Assembly: GCF_000067165.1 (NCBI RefSeq)
Contig: NC_010162.1
Coordinates: 4,732,501 to 4,796,500, forward strand
DNA from: Sorangium cellulosum So ce56
Lineage (GTDB): Bacteria > Myxococcota_A > Polyangia > Polyangiales > Polyangiaceae
Reading direction: 5' to 3'
DNA: 64,000 bases
Notes under the pieces: model-generated
What the model saw: the letters and a program-made list of their open reading frames with translations, nothing else
Database searches by the model: none
Told to the model about the DNA's origin: nothing
Translations under genes and position numbers: made by a program
Part shown: positions 37,833 to 46,698 of the stretch, piece by piece
Numbering within the stretch: the stretch's first letter is position 1
Layout of the letters: each line of letters opens with the position of its first letter

Positions 37833-39986
37833 ATGCAAAGGACCCGCGAGCGAGCCATGCGCATTCGACGAGCTGCTCTAGTCGCCACGGCCCTTCTCGG
37901 GCTGTTGCCGGCGCCGGCGCGCGCACAATCGCAGCCATTCGGCCCGGTCACCCTCTATGAGCCCACCATCGACACGCTGCCGGAGGTCGAGGGGACCGGC
38001 CTCTGCGCCGCATCGGCCCTGTCCGACAACGTGGATTTCGATTTCTATGTGCCCCTCCCCAGGGACAACCCTGGCGAGCGTCTGGCTTATAACGACAAGG
38101 TCAACGCGTTTATCACCAGCAAGATCGGCGATGCCGAGGCAGAGTATCACGAATACGTCGTTCGGACCGTCCTGGATCTCAGCAACAACAACAGCGACCT
38201 TGATGATGACCAGGACCCGAACGAAGGAGGCCCGCTGAGCTACGGCGACTTCACCGGACTGATGTCGACGACGTGCCAGCAGGGCGGGTGCGACTTCCCC
38301 TGGAACAGCCACGGCACCAGCCAGCCGTTCGGCTCCAGGCTCCGCGGGTTCTTGCTCGTCCCCGAGGAGATGGCGGGTCGACCCGTTCATATCGGCTTCT
38401 ACGCCGACGATGCGGTAAGCCTCACCTTCTGGGACAAGTCCAACGGCGTGAAGCCCGTCATGGTCCGTCCGGCGCGGCTCGGCCTTCCGACATGGCGCCT
38501 CACGAACACCGTCATCTTCGTGAAGCCAGGCCTGTACCCGCTCGAGATCCTCTACGTCGAGATCGCCGAGCACGCGGCGCTCGAGATGTCCTACTTCGTC
38601 GGCGACTTCGACGACTTCGAGCTGGGCGCGCGGGTAGAGGGCAGCGAGAGCCTCAAGGCGGCTGGCTATTCCATCTTCCAACCCGCGCAGTTCTTCCAGA
38701 CGATGAGCGGGTCGCCGTCGTTCCCCGATCTCGACCAGTGCCAGCAGTGCAATCGCCAGTTCGCCGGTCAGTCCGGGACCAACGGCTGTCCTGGAAGCTA
38801 CTACTGCAACGAAGCGGCCCTGTGCGCCCCGTGTGACACGGCACGATTCTGCGGCGAGTCCTGCTCGGCCTGCACGGGCGACACGCTGTTCTGCATCAAC
38901 CTGGAGGGCAGGACTCAGTGCGCCGAGTGCCGCACCAGCGCCGACTGCCAGGGCGGCTTCGTCTGCGACCCCGAGACGCACGAGTGCAAGGAAGAGTACG
39001 AGTGCGAGGAGGACCCGGACTGCCCGCGCGACAAGATCTGCGTCGATCACACGTGCGTCCTGTGTGACACCTCCGACCGGTGCGCCGGCAATTCGTGCAA
39101 CTGCTGTCCGAACGGCATCAACGGCACGCAGATGGACTGCGCCGCCGTCGAGCCGGGCGGCACCCCGATGTGCGTCGAGTGCCTCACCGACGAGCAGTGC
39201 CCTGACGGCAAGGTGTGTCACCTGCCCACGGGCCACTGCATGGACAGGCCGCTCCCGACGAACGCCCTGCCCAACTGCTGCGGCGAGGGCTGCGTCGACT
39301 GCATGCACCCCGAGGACCCGAACGATCCGCAGTCGCCCCCGGTGCCGTTCTGCCTGCCCGGGCCCATCGGGACGGCGTGCGCCGCGTGCCGCAACGACAT
39401 GGATTGCGCCGAGGGGCAGTACTGCCTGAGCGGCGAGTGCAAGGAGTGCGTCAAGGACCGGCGCTGCGGGCCGCGCTGCGACAGCTGCGGCGGCGATACG
39501 CCGTTCTGCTTCGGCCAGTTCTCCGAGCTCGCGGTCTGCGTGCGCTGCACGTCGGACGAGCAGTGCGCCGGCACGACCTGCAACCGCGAGACGCATCAGT
39601 GCGACCCGCCGGGGTGCATGGCGACCTGCGGCGAGGACACGCCGTACTGCGACGGCGAGAGGTGCGTCGAGTGCTACGCCGACACGCAGTGCCCGTGCGG
39701 CAACACGTGCGACCTCGCGACGAACACCTGCGACATCTCCTGCAAGACGAACCTGGACTGCCTCGGGAACGAGCACTGCCGCTGGACCGACGAGGCGGAC
39801 GCCAAGGAGTGCGCGCTCGGCCCGATGCCCGACAACGTCGCGTGCGGCGGCACGCTCGCCGAGATCTGCAGCGTCTCGGCCGTCGGCCAGAAGGGCGCCG
39901 ATCCGAGGGCCGCCGGGCTCGTCGCCCTCGCGGCGCTGGCCCTGATCGAGCGAAAGCGCCGCCGGCGCAGCGGAGGTGCCTCGTGA
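37833..39986 (+). CDS. traA: TraA-type outer-membrane exchange receptor
   Basis: A 717-residue cell-surface protein. It has a signal peptide (VATALLGLLPAPARAQS), an N-terminal PA14/lectin-like domain (to about residue 290) and a long Cys-rich stalk with many CxxC and CxxDxxCxxG units (QCAECRTSADCQGGFVC, CVECLTDEQCPDGKVC). The MYXO-CTERM-like tail comprises a Cys, a hydrophobic span AAGLVALAALALI and ERKRRRR. This order and the following traB match the TraA/TraB system of Myxococcus, in which TraA variants recognise kin and fuse outer membranes to swap lipids and lipoproteins. ATG 37833 has GAGGA ten bases upstream; ATG 37857 is the alternative and gives a more standard signal peptide. Confidence 0.85.
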   Translation: MQRTRERAMRIRRAALVATALLGLLPAPARAQSQPFGPVTLYEPTIDTLPEVEGTGLCAASALSDNVDFDFYVPLPRDNPGERLAYNDKVNAFITSKIGDAEAEYHEYVVRTVLDLSNNNSDLDDDQDPNEGGPLSYGDFTGLMSTTCQQGGCDFPWNSHGTSQPFGSRLRGFLLVPEEMAGRPVHIGFYADDAVSLTFWDKSNGVKPVMVRPARLGLPTWRLTNTVIFVKPGLYPLEILYVEIAEHAALEMSYFVGDFDDFELGARVEGSESLKAAGYSIFQPAQFFQTMSGSPSFPDLDQCQQCNRQFAGQSGTNGCPGSYYCNEAALCAPCDTARFCGESCSACTGDTLFCINLEGRTQCAECRTSADCQGGFVCDPETHECKEEYECEEDPDCPRDKICVDHTCVLCDTSDRCAGNSCNCCPNGINGTQMDCAAVEPGGTPMCVECLTDEQCPDGKVCHLPTGHCMDRPLPTNALPNCCGEGCVDCMHPEDPNDPQSPPVPFCLPGPIGTACAACRNDMDCAEGQYCLSGECKECVKDRRCGPRCDSCGGDTPFCFGQFSELAVCVRCTSDEQCAGTTCNRETHQCDPPGCMATCGEDTPYCDGERCVECYADTQCPCGNTCDLATNTCDISCKTNLDCLGNEHCRWTDEADAKECALGPMPDNVACGGTLAEICSVSAVGQKGADPRAAGLVALAALALIERKRRRRSGGAS

Positions 39987-41881
39987 GAACGCGTCCACTC
40001 CTCGCCCCGCTCCTCGCGCTGTCCGCGCTCCTCGCCGGGCGCCCCGCGCTCGCCGAGGAGGGGCGCTTCGATGCCCAGGTCTTCCGCCCTGCAGCGGCCC
40101 CGCGCGATCTCGTGATGGTCCAGAAGTCCGAGGTCATCGGGAACCTCTCGCCGACCGTCGGCCTCTACAGCGACATCGCGGCCGACCCGCTCGTGCTGCT
40201 GGTCGCGGGCGACGACACGAGGCAGGCCGTCGACGCCATCTCCGGGCGGCTCGAGCTCGCCTTGCTCGCGGGCATCGGCTTCTTCGACGTGTTCGACGTC
40301 ACGATGGCCATGCCGCTCGTCCTCTTCCAGGAGGGCGGCAACCTCCGCCGCTTCGGCACGGAGGGATCCGTCAAGAGCTCCTCCGTCGGCGATCTCCGCC
40401 TGTCCACGAAGATCTCGCTCCCGTACCTGAACCGGAAGGAGCAGGTCAAGGAGGGGTTCGGGATGGCCATCGCGGGCAACCTCAACTTCCCCACGGGCGA
40501 CCAGAACGCGTTCACCAGCGACGGCGCGCTGAGCGGCGGCGCGACGCTCATCGGCGACTACCGGTTCAACTTCGGGCTGCTCCTCGCCGCGAACGCTGGC
40601 ATCTGGCTGCGGCCCGACAACCAGTTCGCGGGCGTGCGCGTCGGCGACATGGCGCAGTTCGGCGTGGCGGCCGAGCAGTACGTCGTCCAGAGCTGGGGCC
40701 TGTCGGTCATCGGCGAGGTGTACGGGTACCCCTCGCTCACGAGCTACCCCGACGATCCGGGGCAGATCCCCGCGGAGGCGCTCCTCGGGCTGCGCTGGCA
40801 GACCAAGCACGGCATCACGATCACCTTCGGCGGGAGCTTCGGCGCGGCGTGCGGCTTCGGCGCGCCCTCGATCCGCTTCTTCAACGTCATCACGTGGCAG
40901 CCGAAGACCTCGCAGGAGCAGGAGGAGATCAACCGCCTGCAGCAGCGCGACAAAGACGATCCGGATCGCGACGGCCTCATCGGCGCCGCGGACCGCTGCC
41001 CCGACGTGCCCGGGAGCCCCGAGAACTTCGGCTGTCCGGACCTGGACACCGACGGCGACGGCGTCTTCGATCGCGACGACAAGTGCCCCGACAAGCCCGC
41101 CGGTCCGCACGGGAAGGACGGCTGTCCGCTCGCCTTCATCCGGGGCGACGAGATCGTGATCACCGAGCAGGTCCACTTCGCGACCGACAAGGACATCATC
41201 CTCGAGGACTCGAACTCGACGCTCGAAGCGGTCGCGCAGGTGCTGATCGACAACCCCGATATCCGCGAGGTGCGGATCGAGGGCCACACCGACGTGCGCG
41301 CGACCGATCTGTACAACATGGCCCTGTCCCAGCGCCGCGTGGCGAGCGTCATGGCGTACCTGATCGCGAAGGGCGTCGAATCCTCGCGGCTCCAGGCGGT
41401 CGGCTACGGGCACACGCAGCCGATCTACGACGACACCGGCTGCCAGGGGCCCGACGATCAGCTGTCGCCCGACTGCCAGTTCATGACGTCGAAGAACCGG
41501 CGCGTCGTCTTCCGCATCCTGCGCTACGGCGCCGCGGGGGCGAAGCCGCTCACCGGCGCGCCCGAGGGGAGCGAGCAGCTCCTGCCGTCCGGCGGGGTGC
41601 TGCCGCAGAAGACCCAGGGCACGCTGCCCAGTCAGGGCACGCTGCCGGGGCAGGGGGTCCTCAAGTCGAACGTGCTGCCGAGCGGCGGATCCTCGCTTCC
41701 GCCTGCGGGCGGGGCGCCCGGCGGCGCGGCCCCCCTGCCGAACCGCGGCAACGCGGGCGGCCTCCCGAGCAACACGGGCGTGCTGCCGCGATCCGGTACC
41801 CCCGCGCCGGCGCCGCCGCCGGCGCCGGCGCCGTCCTCCTCGAGCCAGCCGCCTGCTCCCGGAGGCGGGGGGACTCGCTAG
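39983..41881 (+). CDS. traB: TraB-type OmpA-family outer-membrane protein
   Basis: A 632-residue partner of TraA. The start GTG overlaps the traA stop (GTGA) after a GGAGG site, giving a signal peptide VRTRPLLAPLLALSALLAGR ending near ALAEE. A predicted outer-membrane beta-barrel covers residues 30-310, followed by thrombospondin-3-type Ca-binding repeats (DPDRDGLIGAADRCPDVPG, DTDGDGVFDRDDKCPD). The OmpA peptidoglycan-binding domain has VRIEGHTDVRATDLYNMALS and YGHTQP. A Pro/Gly-rich tail follows. In Myxococcus TraB is needed with TraA for outer-membrane exchange; tight overlap supports a fixed ratio. Confidence 0.85.
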   Translation: MRTRPLLAPLLALSALLAGRPALAEEGRFDAQVFRPAAAPRDLVMVQKSEVIGNLSPTVGLYSDIAADPLVLLVAGDDTRQAVDAISGRLELALLAGIGFFDVFDVTMAMPLVLFQEGGNLRRFGTEGSVKSSSVGDLRLSTKISLPYLNRKEQVKEGFGMAIAGNLNFPTGDQNAFTSDGALSGGATLIGDYRFNFGLLLAANAGIWLRPDNQFAGVRVGDMAQFGVAAEQYVVQSWGLSVIGEVYGYPSLTSYPDDPGQIPAEALLGLRWQTKHGITITFGGSFGAACGFGAPSIRFFNVITWQPKTSQEQEEINRLQQRDKDDPDRDGLIGAADRCPDVPGSPENFGCPDLDTDGDGVFDRDDKCPDKPAGPHGKDGCPLAFIRGDEIVITEQVHFATDKDIILEDSNSTLEAVAQVLIDNPDIREVRIEGHTDVRATDLYNMALSQRRVASVMAYLIAKGVESSRLQAVGYGHTQPIYDDTGCQGPDDQLSPDCQFMTSKNRRVVFRILRYGAAGAKPLTGAPEGSEQLLPSGGVLPQKTQGTLPSQGTLPGQGVLKSNVLPSGGSSLPPAGGAPGGAAPLPNRGNAGGLPSNTGVLPRSGTPAPAPPPAPAPSSSSQPPAPGGGGTR

Positions 41882-41940
41882 GAGGGCGCCGATCCTCGGG
41901 CCTGCGGAGATGAATGGATAGGGGCTCGATGGCGATCGAG

Positions 41941-41965
41941 CACGCATGCGCGAAGCGCATGCGTG
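41941..41965. terminator. Perfect 11-bp hairpin after traB
   Basis: CACGCATGCGC, loop GAA, GCGCATGCGTG. It has no long T-tract but is very stable; it probably ends or protects the traAB transcript. Confidence 0.65.
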
Positions 41966-42013
41966 ACTCGAGGCCGCCGAGCTCCGAGCGCCTCAGGGGG
42001 GAGAGGTCAGACG

Positions 42014-42056
42014 GACGTCAGCGTCACAGCGGCAGGAACCGCGCGACGCTGACGTC
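42014..42056. terminator. Perfect 12-bp inverted repeat between convergent genes
   Basis: GACGTCAGCGTC (42014-42025) and GACGCTGACGTC (42045-42056) with a 19-base loop, followed on the plus strand by TTCTGTT. It lies 11 bases beyond the stop of the lipoprotein gene at 42068, so it can serve both strands. Confidence 0.6.
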
Positions 42057-42067
42057 TTCTGTTGCGC

Positions 42068-42718
42068 TTACTTCTTCGGCGCGGGCTTCGCGGGCGCCGA
42101 TGACGTGGCGGGCTTGGCCGACGACGACGGGGGGAGCGACGACGGCGGGGCAGAGGAGGCCGGCTTGGCCGACGACAGCGGGGTGGGCGACGCGGGCTTC
42201 GCCCCCGGCTTGCCTGGCTTGGCCGAGGTCGCAGGAGCGGGCGAGTCCTCGTACGGCTCGTCGGACGCAGCCGGAGCAGCAGCAGGCTGGTCCGCCGGCG
42301 GCGCCTCCGGCTCGGCAGGCGCCGCCGAGTCGGCGGGCGGCGTCGCCGGGTGCAACGTCAACGGCCTCGCCTCTCCCTCGGTGCGGCGGACCCAGATCAC
42401 CGCCGTCCCGCTCGCCACGCTGGCATAGCGGCCGTCCTCGGTGCGGATCTCCTCGTTGACCGCCTCGATGACCGCGTCGCCGCCGACAGCGCACGCGGCC
42501 TTGCGGAGCGACTCGAGGCGCTCCGCCTCCGTGCGGGCCGTCGGATCGCTCGCGATCGGCTGAAGGCGATGGTACTCGCGATCGGGCAGCTGGCCCGCCG
42601 GCACGACGTGCATGTCGCTGCAGAACTCGCCCGAAGGCGTGCGTTTGTCTCGGAAAGGAGTGCTGCAACCGGCGATCAGCGCGGCACCCAGGGCCGCCGA
42701 GAGGAGGAGGCGCTGCAT
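42068..42718 (-). CDS. Lipoprotein with Pro/Ala/Ser/Lys-rich tail
   Basis: A 216-residue lipoprotein: MQRLLLSAALGAALIAGC gives a clear lipobox (Cys18). Residues 20-115 form a compact domain (AERLESLRKAACAVGGDAVI, YASVASGTAVIWVRR) that resembles small metal- or stress-related lipoproteins of the DUF4156 kind. The last 90 residues are low-complexity PAKPSS, as in peptidoglycan-spanning tails. Function unknown. Confidence 0.72.
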   Translation of the reverse strand: MQRLLLSAALGAALIAGCSTPFRDKRTPSGEFCSDMHVVPAGQLPDREYHRLQPIASDPTARTEAERLESLRKAACAVGGDAVIEAVNEEIRTEDGRYASVASGTAVIWVRRTEGEARPLTLHPATPPADSAAPAEPEAPPADQPAAAPAASDEPYEDSPAPATSAKPGKPGAKPASPTPLSSAKPASSAPPSSLPPSSSAKPATSSAPAKPAPKK

Positions 42719-42970
42719 GTTGCCTTCTTACCAGCGATGCGACGCGCGATGCAAACCCCGTGCATCATGGACGCAGCCGACGCGCACCAGGGACGCCAGC
42801 CGACCCGGCGGCACGCCGCCTCTCGCAGGTTGCTCGCGGGTGGATCGGCTCCTGACGCCGTGCGCGTCACCGGGTCGCCACACCACCCCGCCACCGTCCC
42901 ATCCACCGTCCCATCCACCGCCCCATCCAGTGTTCCGATCTCGTGAACGCCTGGATATGCTCCGCGGCCG

Positions 42971-43489
42971 ATGCGCCCGATCGAGCGATCCGCTCCCCTC
43001 GGCTTCCTCACCTTCCTCGGCGCGGCGCTCACCGCCGCATGCAGCGCGCCCCAGGCGGCGCCGCACGCCCCTCCGCACGGCGCCGCCCCTGCCGAGGAGA
43101 GCGCCTCGAGCGCCGCGGCGTGCCTCGCGGCCGCCGGCGCACCGCGGCAGGCCCGCCCCGACGAGCCGCCGCGGATCGGCGTGAAGCACATCCTCGTCCG
43201 CTATGCCGGCGCCGATCGCGCCGAGGGCACGACGCGCACACGCGAGGAGGCGTGCCTGCGCGCGATGGAGGCGCGGGACAAGATCCGCGGCGGCGCCGAC
43301 TTCGGCGAGGCGGTGGCGCAGTACAGCGAGGAGGCCGGCGCGGCGTCGCGCGGCGGCTCGCTCGGCACCGTGGAGCGCGCCGACGTCCTGCCGCCCTTCG
43401 CCGATGCGGCGTTCGAGCTCGAACTCCAGCAGCTCAGCGACGTCGTGGAGACCCGCTATGGCTTCCACGTGATCTTCAGGACGGAATAG
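42971..43489 (+). CDS. Parvulin-type peptidyl-prolyl isomerase lipoprotein
   Basis: A 172-residue lipoprotein with lipobox TAAC near residue 24. After an Ala/Pro linker, residues 70-172 form a PpiC/rotamase domain: GVKHILVRY, FGEAVAQYSEEAGAASRGGS and LGTVERADVLPPFADAAFEL, ending ETRYGFHVIFRTE. All the usual parvulin landmarks are present. It probably helps fold exported proteins in the periplasm, as PrsA/SurA relatives do. Confidence 0.88.
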   Translation: MRPIERSAPLGFLTFLGAALTAACSAPQAAPHAPPHGAAPAEESASSAAACLAAAGAPRQARPDEPPRIGVKHILVRYAGADRAEGTTRTREEACLRAMEARDKIRGGADFGEAVAQYSEEAGAASRGGSLGTVERADVLPPFADAAFELELQQLSDVVETRYGFHVIFRTE

Positions 43490-43638
43490 CGCTCCTGCCG
43501 AGGGCGAGCCTCCCGCCGGAGACCTCTCTGCCTGCCCGCGCGCGGCCTCTCCTCGCCAGGCCACGCATCGTCAACGGCGCCTCGCGGGCCGCGCGCGCAA
43601 GGGTTGCGTTCCCGGCGGAGGCGCAGCATGAAGCACCC

Positions 43639-44121
43639 ATGCGCGCTCACAAGCTCCTCGCCGCCTTCGCCGTGATGATCGCCTCGCCGGCGCTGCTGAT
43701 CGCGGCGTGCAAATCCAGCGACGAGCCGGAGGAGGTCGCCCCGGCGCCAGGCGCCGTCACGGCGCCGACCGCGACGGCGCCGCCGCCCGCGGCGACCGGG
43801 ACGGCGCCGGCCGCGACGCCGACCCCGGCGGCGCCTCCAGCGACCACGACCGCCGCCCCGACCCCGGCCGCCCCGGCGACCCCGAAGCCGGACGCGGGCG
43901 CGCCGGTGGACGCGGGCGCGCCGAAGGACGGGGGCGCCACCACCACGGCCGACGCGGGCGCGCTCTCGACCAAGCTCGCGGAGTGCGCCGCGAAGTGCCA
44001 GTCGATCCTCCAGACCTGCCTGACGCCGAAGTTCCCCGCGGACGGCGGCTTGCCCGCGCTCGCCGATCCGGCGGCGTGCCAGAGCTCGTTCGACTCCTGC
44101 CGCACCGCCTGCGCGCCGTAG
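43639..44121 (+). CDS. Low-complexity lipoprotein with Cys-rich C-terminus
   Basis: A 160-residue protein with lipobox LIAAC (Cys24), a Pro/Ala/Thr-rich middle, then a C-terminal module with six cysteines (CAAKCQSILQTC, CQSSFDSCRTAC), probably a disulfide-linked helical hairpin. Ribosome-site spacing is odd: GGAGG lies six bases before the ATG at 43628, which opens a 15-codon frame ending at a TGA just inside this gene. The lipoprotein ATG at 43639 is therefore about 17 bases from the site and may depend on translation of the short frame. Function unknown. Confidence 0.7.
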   Translation: MRAHKLLAAFAVMIASPALLIAACKSSDEPEEVAPAPGAVTAPTATAPPPAATGTAPAATPTPAAPPATTTAAPTPAAPATPKPDAGAPVDAGAPKDGGATTTADAGALSTKLAECAAKCQSILQTCLTPKFPADGGLPALADPAACQSSFDSCRTACAP

Positions 44122-44163
44122 CTCCCGCCCCGCTCGGCGAGGCCGGCTCCAGCGCCGCCGAGC

Positions 44164-45957
44164 CTACTTCTTCTGGGCGCCGGTCGGCAGCGTGATCCGG
44201 AAGAGCGCGCCGCCGGCCGCGCCGGTCGTCACCGTGATGTCGCCGCTCATCGCCTCGACGAGGTGCTTCGCGATGGACAGGCCGAGCCCGGTGCCGCCCG
44301 ACGCGCGGGAGCGGCCCGGATCCACCCGGTAGAACCGATCGAAGACGCGGGCCTGGTGCACCGCAGGGATGCCCGGACCGTCGTCCTCGACCTCCAGGAC
44401 GACGCGCCCGTTCGCGGCCCGCGCGCGCACCACCACGTGCGAGCCGTTCGGCGTGTGATGGATCGCGTTGTCGACGAGGTTGGTCAAGATCTGGTCCAGC
44501 GCGCGCGGATCCGCCGCGACGAGCGTGCCCGGCGCCACGTCGATCTTCACGTCGGTGCCCCTCTCCATGGCGCGCCCGCGCAGGAGCGCCACAGCCGCCT
44601 CGGCCTGCACCGAGAGGTCGAGCGTGCCCGGCGAGAGCGGCCGCTCGCCGCCCTCGATGCGCGACAGATCGAGCAGATCGTCCACGAGCCGGTGGAGCCG
44701 GGTCGCGTTCCGCTCGATCACCTCGACGAAATCGCGCGCCGCCTCCGGGTCGTCGAGCGCCCCGCCGAGCAGCGTCTCGCTGCTCGCGCGGATCGACGCG
44801 ACCGGCGTGCGCAGCTCGTGCGACGCGTTGGCGATGAAGTTGCGCTGCAGGCCCTCGATGCGCCGCAGCTCCGTCACGTCGAAGAAGACGGCGACGACCC
44901 CCGCGGCCCCGCGGCTCTGCGCCGGCAGCGCGAGCGGCGCGGCGTTCACGAGCAGGATCCTGCGCCCCGGAGGCCCGGCCACGCCCGGCGCCGCGGGCGC
45001 GATCTCGATCTCGCGCGTCGCCGCCGCGCGCGCGAGCGCGACCTCCTCGAGCAGCTCGTGCAGGCTCGACGAGCGCAGCACCTCGAGCGGCGGGCGGCCG
45101 ACCGGGTCCCTGCGGATGCCGAGCAGCTGCGAGAGCGCCGGGTTGACCAGCGTGATGTCGCCCTTCTCGTCCGTGACGAGCACGCCCTCGCGCATCGACT
45201 CGAGCACCGCGCCGAAGCGCTCTCCCTCGCCCCCGAGCTCGCGCCGCGACACCTCCAGGCTCTCGGCGAGGTCGTCCAGCGCGCCGCCCAGCGTGGCGAT
45301 CTCGTCGTGCCCCTGCATGCGCGCGCGCCGGCCGAGGTCGGCCCGCATCTCCCGCGCGACGCCCGTCAGGTAGACGAGGCGCCCGGAGAGGGCGCGCGCC
45401 CCGGCGAGCGCCGCCGCGACGGCGAGCGCGAGGGCCAGGAGGGTGCCCTCCACCACGCGCGTGCGGGCGGCGGACAGGCTGCGGTAGATCGCGACCGGCT
45501 CGAACGCGACCCGCACCACCCACGGCCCGTCCGGGCGATCGAGCCGCTGCGCGGCGTAGAGCATCCGCATCCGCGTCGTCTTGCTCACGCGCTCGCTGCG
45601 CCCCGTGCCCAGGTGCCGCGCGTCGGCGACCTCGTCGCGCGTCGCGTGCGTGTCGAGCTGGCCGAGCCCCTCCGGCGCGACCGACGAGTCGCCCCGCACC
45701 GCGCCCTGCGGATCGATGAACGTGACGCGCGCTCCTGCGATCTTCGACAGCGCCGTCGCGAGGGCGGGCGCCTCGGCCGCGAGGTCTCCTGATCTCGCGG
45801 CGATCTCGGTGACGAGCGCCGTCCGCGTCGCCAGGTCGTCCTCCGTGTGCGCCGAGAGCTCTGCCCCGAGTGTCTTCAGGACATAGCCGTCGAACACCAG
45901 CGCCGCGAGGATCGCGATCCCCACCGCGAACGCGATGAGCTTGCTTCGTATACCCAT
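44164..45957 (-). CDS. PhoR-like sensor histidine kinase
   Basis: A 597-residue membrane kinase. A membrane span lies near residues 8-25, a periplasmic sensor at about 30-165 and a second span at 170-188, followed by a HAMP-like linker. A PAS domain covers 245-365 (VLESMREGVLVTDEKGDITL). The HisKA box is FIANASHELRTPVASIR (His380), and the ATPase has N-box NLVDNAIHHTPNG, G1 DDGPGIP and G2 GGTGLGLSIAK. The order matches phosphate-sensing PhoR. The divergent neighbours are DUF47-PiT phosphate-uptake genes. No response regulator is adjacent, so its partner lies elsewhere. Confidence 0.92.
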   Translation of the reverse strand: MGIRSKLIAFAVGIAILAALVFDGYVLKTLGAELSAHTEDDLATRTALVTEIAARSGDLAAEAPALATALSKIAGARVTFIDPQGAVRGDSSVAPEGLGQLDTHATRDEVADARHLGTGRSERVSKTTRMRMLYAAQRLDRPDGPWVVRVAFEPVAIYRSLSAARTRVVEGTLLALALAVAAALAGARALSGRLVYLTGVAREMRADLGRRARMQGHDEIATLGGALDDLAESLEVSRRELGGEGERFGAVLESMREGVLVTDEKGDITLVNPALSQLLGIRRDPVGRPPLEVLRSSSLHELLEEVALARAAATREIEIAPAAPGVAGPPGRRILLVNAAPLALPAQSRGAAGVVAVFFDVTELRRIEGLQRNFIANASHELRTPVASIRASSETLLGGALDDPEAARDFVEVIERNATRLHRLVDDLLDLSRIEGGERPLSPGTLDLSVQAEAAVALLRGRAMERGTDVKIDVAPGTLVAADPRALDQILTNLVDNAIHHTPNGSHVVVRARAANGRVVLEVEDDGPGIPAVHQARVFDRFYRVDPGRSRASGGTGLGLSIAKHLVEAMSGDITVTTGAAGGALFRITLPTGAQKK

Positions 45958-46080
45958 GTCACCAGCGTGCCCGGCTCACGCCGCGCGCGACGTGGGCGAA
46001 GATCCTTATGCTACCTGGTTTTGTCCGTTCCATGACGACTCGTTGACGAGATGCGGTGAGACGGGTAAACGCCCGGCCCC

Positions 46081-46698
46081 ATGGGATTGACCCGTGACGC
46101 AGTCTTCTTTGACGCGCTTGCCAACCATGCGCGGCAGAGCGTCGCAGCGAGCGAGCTCCTCCTGGAGATGCTCGACCGGCTCGACGAAGCCCCGGCCCTG
46201 GTGCAGCGGATCTCCGACCTCGAGGACGAGGCCGACAAGATCACCCACGAGTGCCTGGCCGCCCTCCACCAGACGTGGATCACGCCGCTCGATCGCGAGG
46301 AGATCCACGCGCTCATCACCCGCCTCGACGACGTGCTCGACTGCATCGAGGCGGCGAGCGTGAGGCTCGTGCTCTTCGAGATCACCAGCGCCCTGCCGGA
46401 CGCGCGGCTGCTCGCGCAGGATGTCGTCGACGCGTGCACCGTCATGAGCTCCGCCATCCAGTCCCTCAGGGACCTGAACAAACCGCCGCACCTCCTCGAG
46501 CTCTGCGTCGAGATCAACAAGATCGAGAACGCGGCCGACGCGCACTACCGCAACGGCTTGGCGGCGCTCTTCAAGAAGGGGAACGACCCGCTCCTCGTGA
46601 TGAAGTGGCGCGACATCTATGACCTCCTCGAGCACGCGACCGACCGCTGCGAGGACGTCGCGAACATCATCGAGGGCATCGTGCTCGAGCACGCATGA
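46081..46698 (+). CDS. DUF47/PhoU-like accessory protein of phosphate uptake
   Basis: A 205-residue all-helical protein (FFDALANHARQSVAASELLL, ISDLEDEADKITHECLAALH, LDDVLDCIEAASVRLVLFEI) of the DUF47 family, related to PhoU. Its conserved acidic E/DxxxD motifs bind metal. It nearly always precedes a PiT phosphate transporter and is thought to control it. Its stop overlaps the pit start by ATGA. Confidence 0.92.
   Translation: MGLTRDAVFFDALANHARQSVAASELLLEMLDRLDEAPALVQRISDLEDEADKITHECLAALHQTWITPLDREEIHALITRLDDVLDCIEAASVRLVLFEITSALPDARLLAQDVVDACTVMSSAIQSLRDLNKPPHLLELCVEINKIENAADAHYRNGLAALFKKGNDPLLVMKWRDIYDLLEHATDRCEDVANIIEGIVLEHA

Noticed and set aside
42943..44121. 392-codon fusion ending in the low-complexity lipoprotein
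   Set aside because: The upstream part is out of frame with the parvulin gene it overlaps, and a signal peptide starts at 43639.
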